From Treponema sp. (lineage in GTDB: Bacteria; Spirochaetota; Spirochaetia; Treponematales; Breznakiellaceae): DNA of 64,000 nucleotides. The stretch covers positions 59,473 through 123,472 of the forward strand of contig WRMC01000006.1 in the NCBI GenBank assembly GCA_009777335.1, given 5' to 3'. This document shows, one piece after another, positions 62,214-64,000 of this stretch (position 1 is the first letter of the stretch; each line of letters starts with the position of its first letter). The notes beneath the pieces are model-generated. The model was not told where the DNA came from. It did no database searches and saw only the letters and a list, made by a program, of their open reading frames with translations. The position numbers and the translations under genes were made by a program.

Positions 62214-62901
62214 AAGACCTACCGCTCAGTTCACCGCTGGACAAAAACATGCACAATCGATCAAACACCCACCAAGTCCCCTCTCGCTGGTCAGCAAACA
62301 ATCCCCAGCGGCTCAAGCGGCTTGACCACGCAATTTATGAAACTATCGAAGCTTAGGGATTAGTATGGTTTTACTTAAAACAAAGTTGCGTGGTCAACCG
62401 AAATCGCCGCCGGGAATTTTTGCAGCACCAGCGTTGAAAGATACGGGTGGTTCGATAGAAGATGATCATCGAGAACCACCTAAATAATTTAGCCTATGTC
62501 GTACCATCATTGTCCATATAAAAGTGAGTGGGGGAAAGCAGCTGTAGAATGATTACGTGACAGGTGTAATATCGCACCGCTCGGTAAATGATCACCGTTG
62601 GCAGGGCCCTATTTCACCCAGCCCAGGATCTCCTCCCGTCTTCTTCCCCCCCCACCCATGATATGGATGATTACTAAGGTACAGAGGCTCATCTATGCAA
62701 AGGGTTTCTTATGAAAATGCTCTTCTTGAGCTAGCCACGCATTGCTGTCCCAGCTGGAGCAGGAACTTCGTCCATGACGAGCCTCTGGCGGGCAGGAAAA
62801 GCGAGCTTAGGAGTTAAATATTTTAGGGTCAGACCGCCAGCGGAGCTCGGCAGGGATGAAGGTTCCTGTCCAGCCTGAGCTGGAATTGCTGGGTAGGTCT
62901 T
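62214..62901 (+). repeat. Composite palindromic element D (delta + beta modules)
   Basis: TIRs AAGACCTACC (62214-62223) and GGTAGGTCTT (62892-62901); delta blocks at 62264-62303 and 62401-62479 match element C; beta arms match element A. Confidence 0.85.
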
Positions 62902-63057
62902 AGATTAGATTAGTCTTCGTAGTAAAGCCATCAGAGTTTGTTTGCTAACCAGCTATATAGATAGATATGTTCTACATTATCTTGAATCGTACATGATCAC
63001 TTCACATTTTAGTCTTCACATAGAGACAAACATACGTTTTCATACTATACTTAACCC

Positions 63058-63867
63058 ATGGAAACCATCAATATTGATATCCTTAGTAACACCCTCTCCT
63101 TCGTATCATCCTCCGAACCGGATCTCCTCCATTGGGGCATCCTTCGGACCGTGGGTGATGTGGACCAGTCTATTCTGGCTTTGGGGCTGGCCCTCTATAG
63201 GGTGAAGACCGAGAAGCTGTATAAGGCCCTGGGGTATAAGAACCTGAGCGCTTATATGGAGGCCCTGGCTCTGGCCCTGGGGAGGGACCGGAGCTGTGTC
63301 TACAAGTGGCTTAAGATAGGGAAGATCTATGTGATCTATCAAAAGGAGCTAAGCCAGATAGGTTTTTCCCATAGAAATGGCCCCACCAAGCTCCCCTACC
63401 TGGAGCGGGCCCTGGAAAGGGGACCACAAAGACAGGTATATGCCTATTTAATGGAGATGAACCAGAGGGATTTTGCCCATTTTGCCAAAACCGGGAGGGC
63501 CAAAGGCCCGGCGGTCCAGGACCATAGGCTGGATGAACTCCTCCATGGGCCCAATAGCCCCTTCAAGGAAGAAAAAGGTAAAGGAGAATCGACTATATTT
63601 TATCAAGAGGCCTGGGCAGTCAGGATGAATAGCACCCTGAGCGCCCGGGTCAAAAGATGGCTCCGGATGTCCATACAACTGGCCTTCAATGCCCTGGACA
63701 GGAAGGGCTCTGTCACCGCGGTCCACCTGGATTCCGAACGGGAACTAAAACTCTTCAATGTTATAGCCCATGAGGCCCGGGCAAAGATGCGGGAAGAGAT
63801 AGCCCAGGAGAAGAAGCTAAGGGCAAGGAGGAAGGCCCTTGAAATGAGTCCCTATTTGAGGCTATAG
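63058..63867 (+). CDS. Putative DNA-binding protein of unknown family
   Basis: 269 aa; HTH-like LSAYMEALALALGRDRSCVYKWLKIGKI; basic C-terminus. Confidence 0.65.
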   Translation: METINIDILSNTLSFVSSSEPDLLHWGILRTVGDVDQSILALGLALYRVKTEKLYKALGYKNLSAYMEALALALGRDRSCVYKWLKIGKIYVIYQKELSQIGFSHRNGPTKLPYLERALERGPQRQVYAYLMEMNQRDFAHFAKTGRAKGPAVQDHRLDELLHGPNSPFKEEKGKGESTIFYQEAWAVRMNSTLSARVKRWLRMSIQLAFNALDRKGSVTAVHLDSERELKLFNVIAHEARAKMREEIAQEKKLRARRKALEMSPYLRL

Positions 63868-63934
63868 TTTTATTGTCCATTTGTGTAATGGATAAAAAAC
63901 TTTAATAAAGAGGTATGTATGAATTTCTTCATTA

Positions 63935-63978
63935 CCCCCCCCCCCACCCCCCCTCCGCTAAACCCCTCCCCCCCCCCC
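63935..63978. repeat. C-rich homopolymer tracts C11-A-C7...C4-T-C11
   Basis: Read directly from sequence; the complementary strand carries four G runs. Confidence 0.95.
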
Positions 63979-64000
63979 TTACTTCCTTTTTCCCGATCCA

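Overview
The window is a GC-rich spirochaete-type chromosome, Treponema-like by gene content and order. That assignment comes from protein recognition only; no search was run. Most of it is ordinary coding sequence: central metabolism (pfk, pta, icd), a V-type ATPase operon, an Fbp-type ABC transporter, rpsT/HU/lnt, response regulator/bactofilin/cinA/rho/rpmE, ileS, and carbohydrate genes of GH2, GH9, GH172 and BNR type, followed by a large alpha-2-macroglobulin-like lipoprotein. The most unusual structure lies between genes. Four non-coding composite palindromic elements (about 4.0-4.65, 36.7-37.4, 39.6-40.2 and 62.2-62.9 kb) are each bounded by terminal inverted repeats. They share a 3' hairpin module whose stem arms change in a paired way between copies, joined to one of two alternative 5' modules. 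All four sit between co-directional + strand genes with the hairpin nearest the downstream start codon. Other points of interest: a V-ATPase operon with one catalytic head but two I-K membrane-sector pairs, in which the two K subunits differ at a predicted Na+ ligand; an ispG with no ATG/GTG/TTG start upstream of its conserved N-terminus and a candidate AUU start; a stand-alone secreted SecD-head-like protein; a toxin/antitoxin-like pair behind tandem 55-bp palindromes; and paired C11 tracts at a possible ORF start at the window edge. No tRNA, rRNA, CRISPR array or transposase was recognised.
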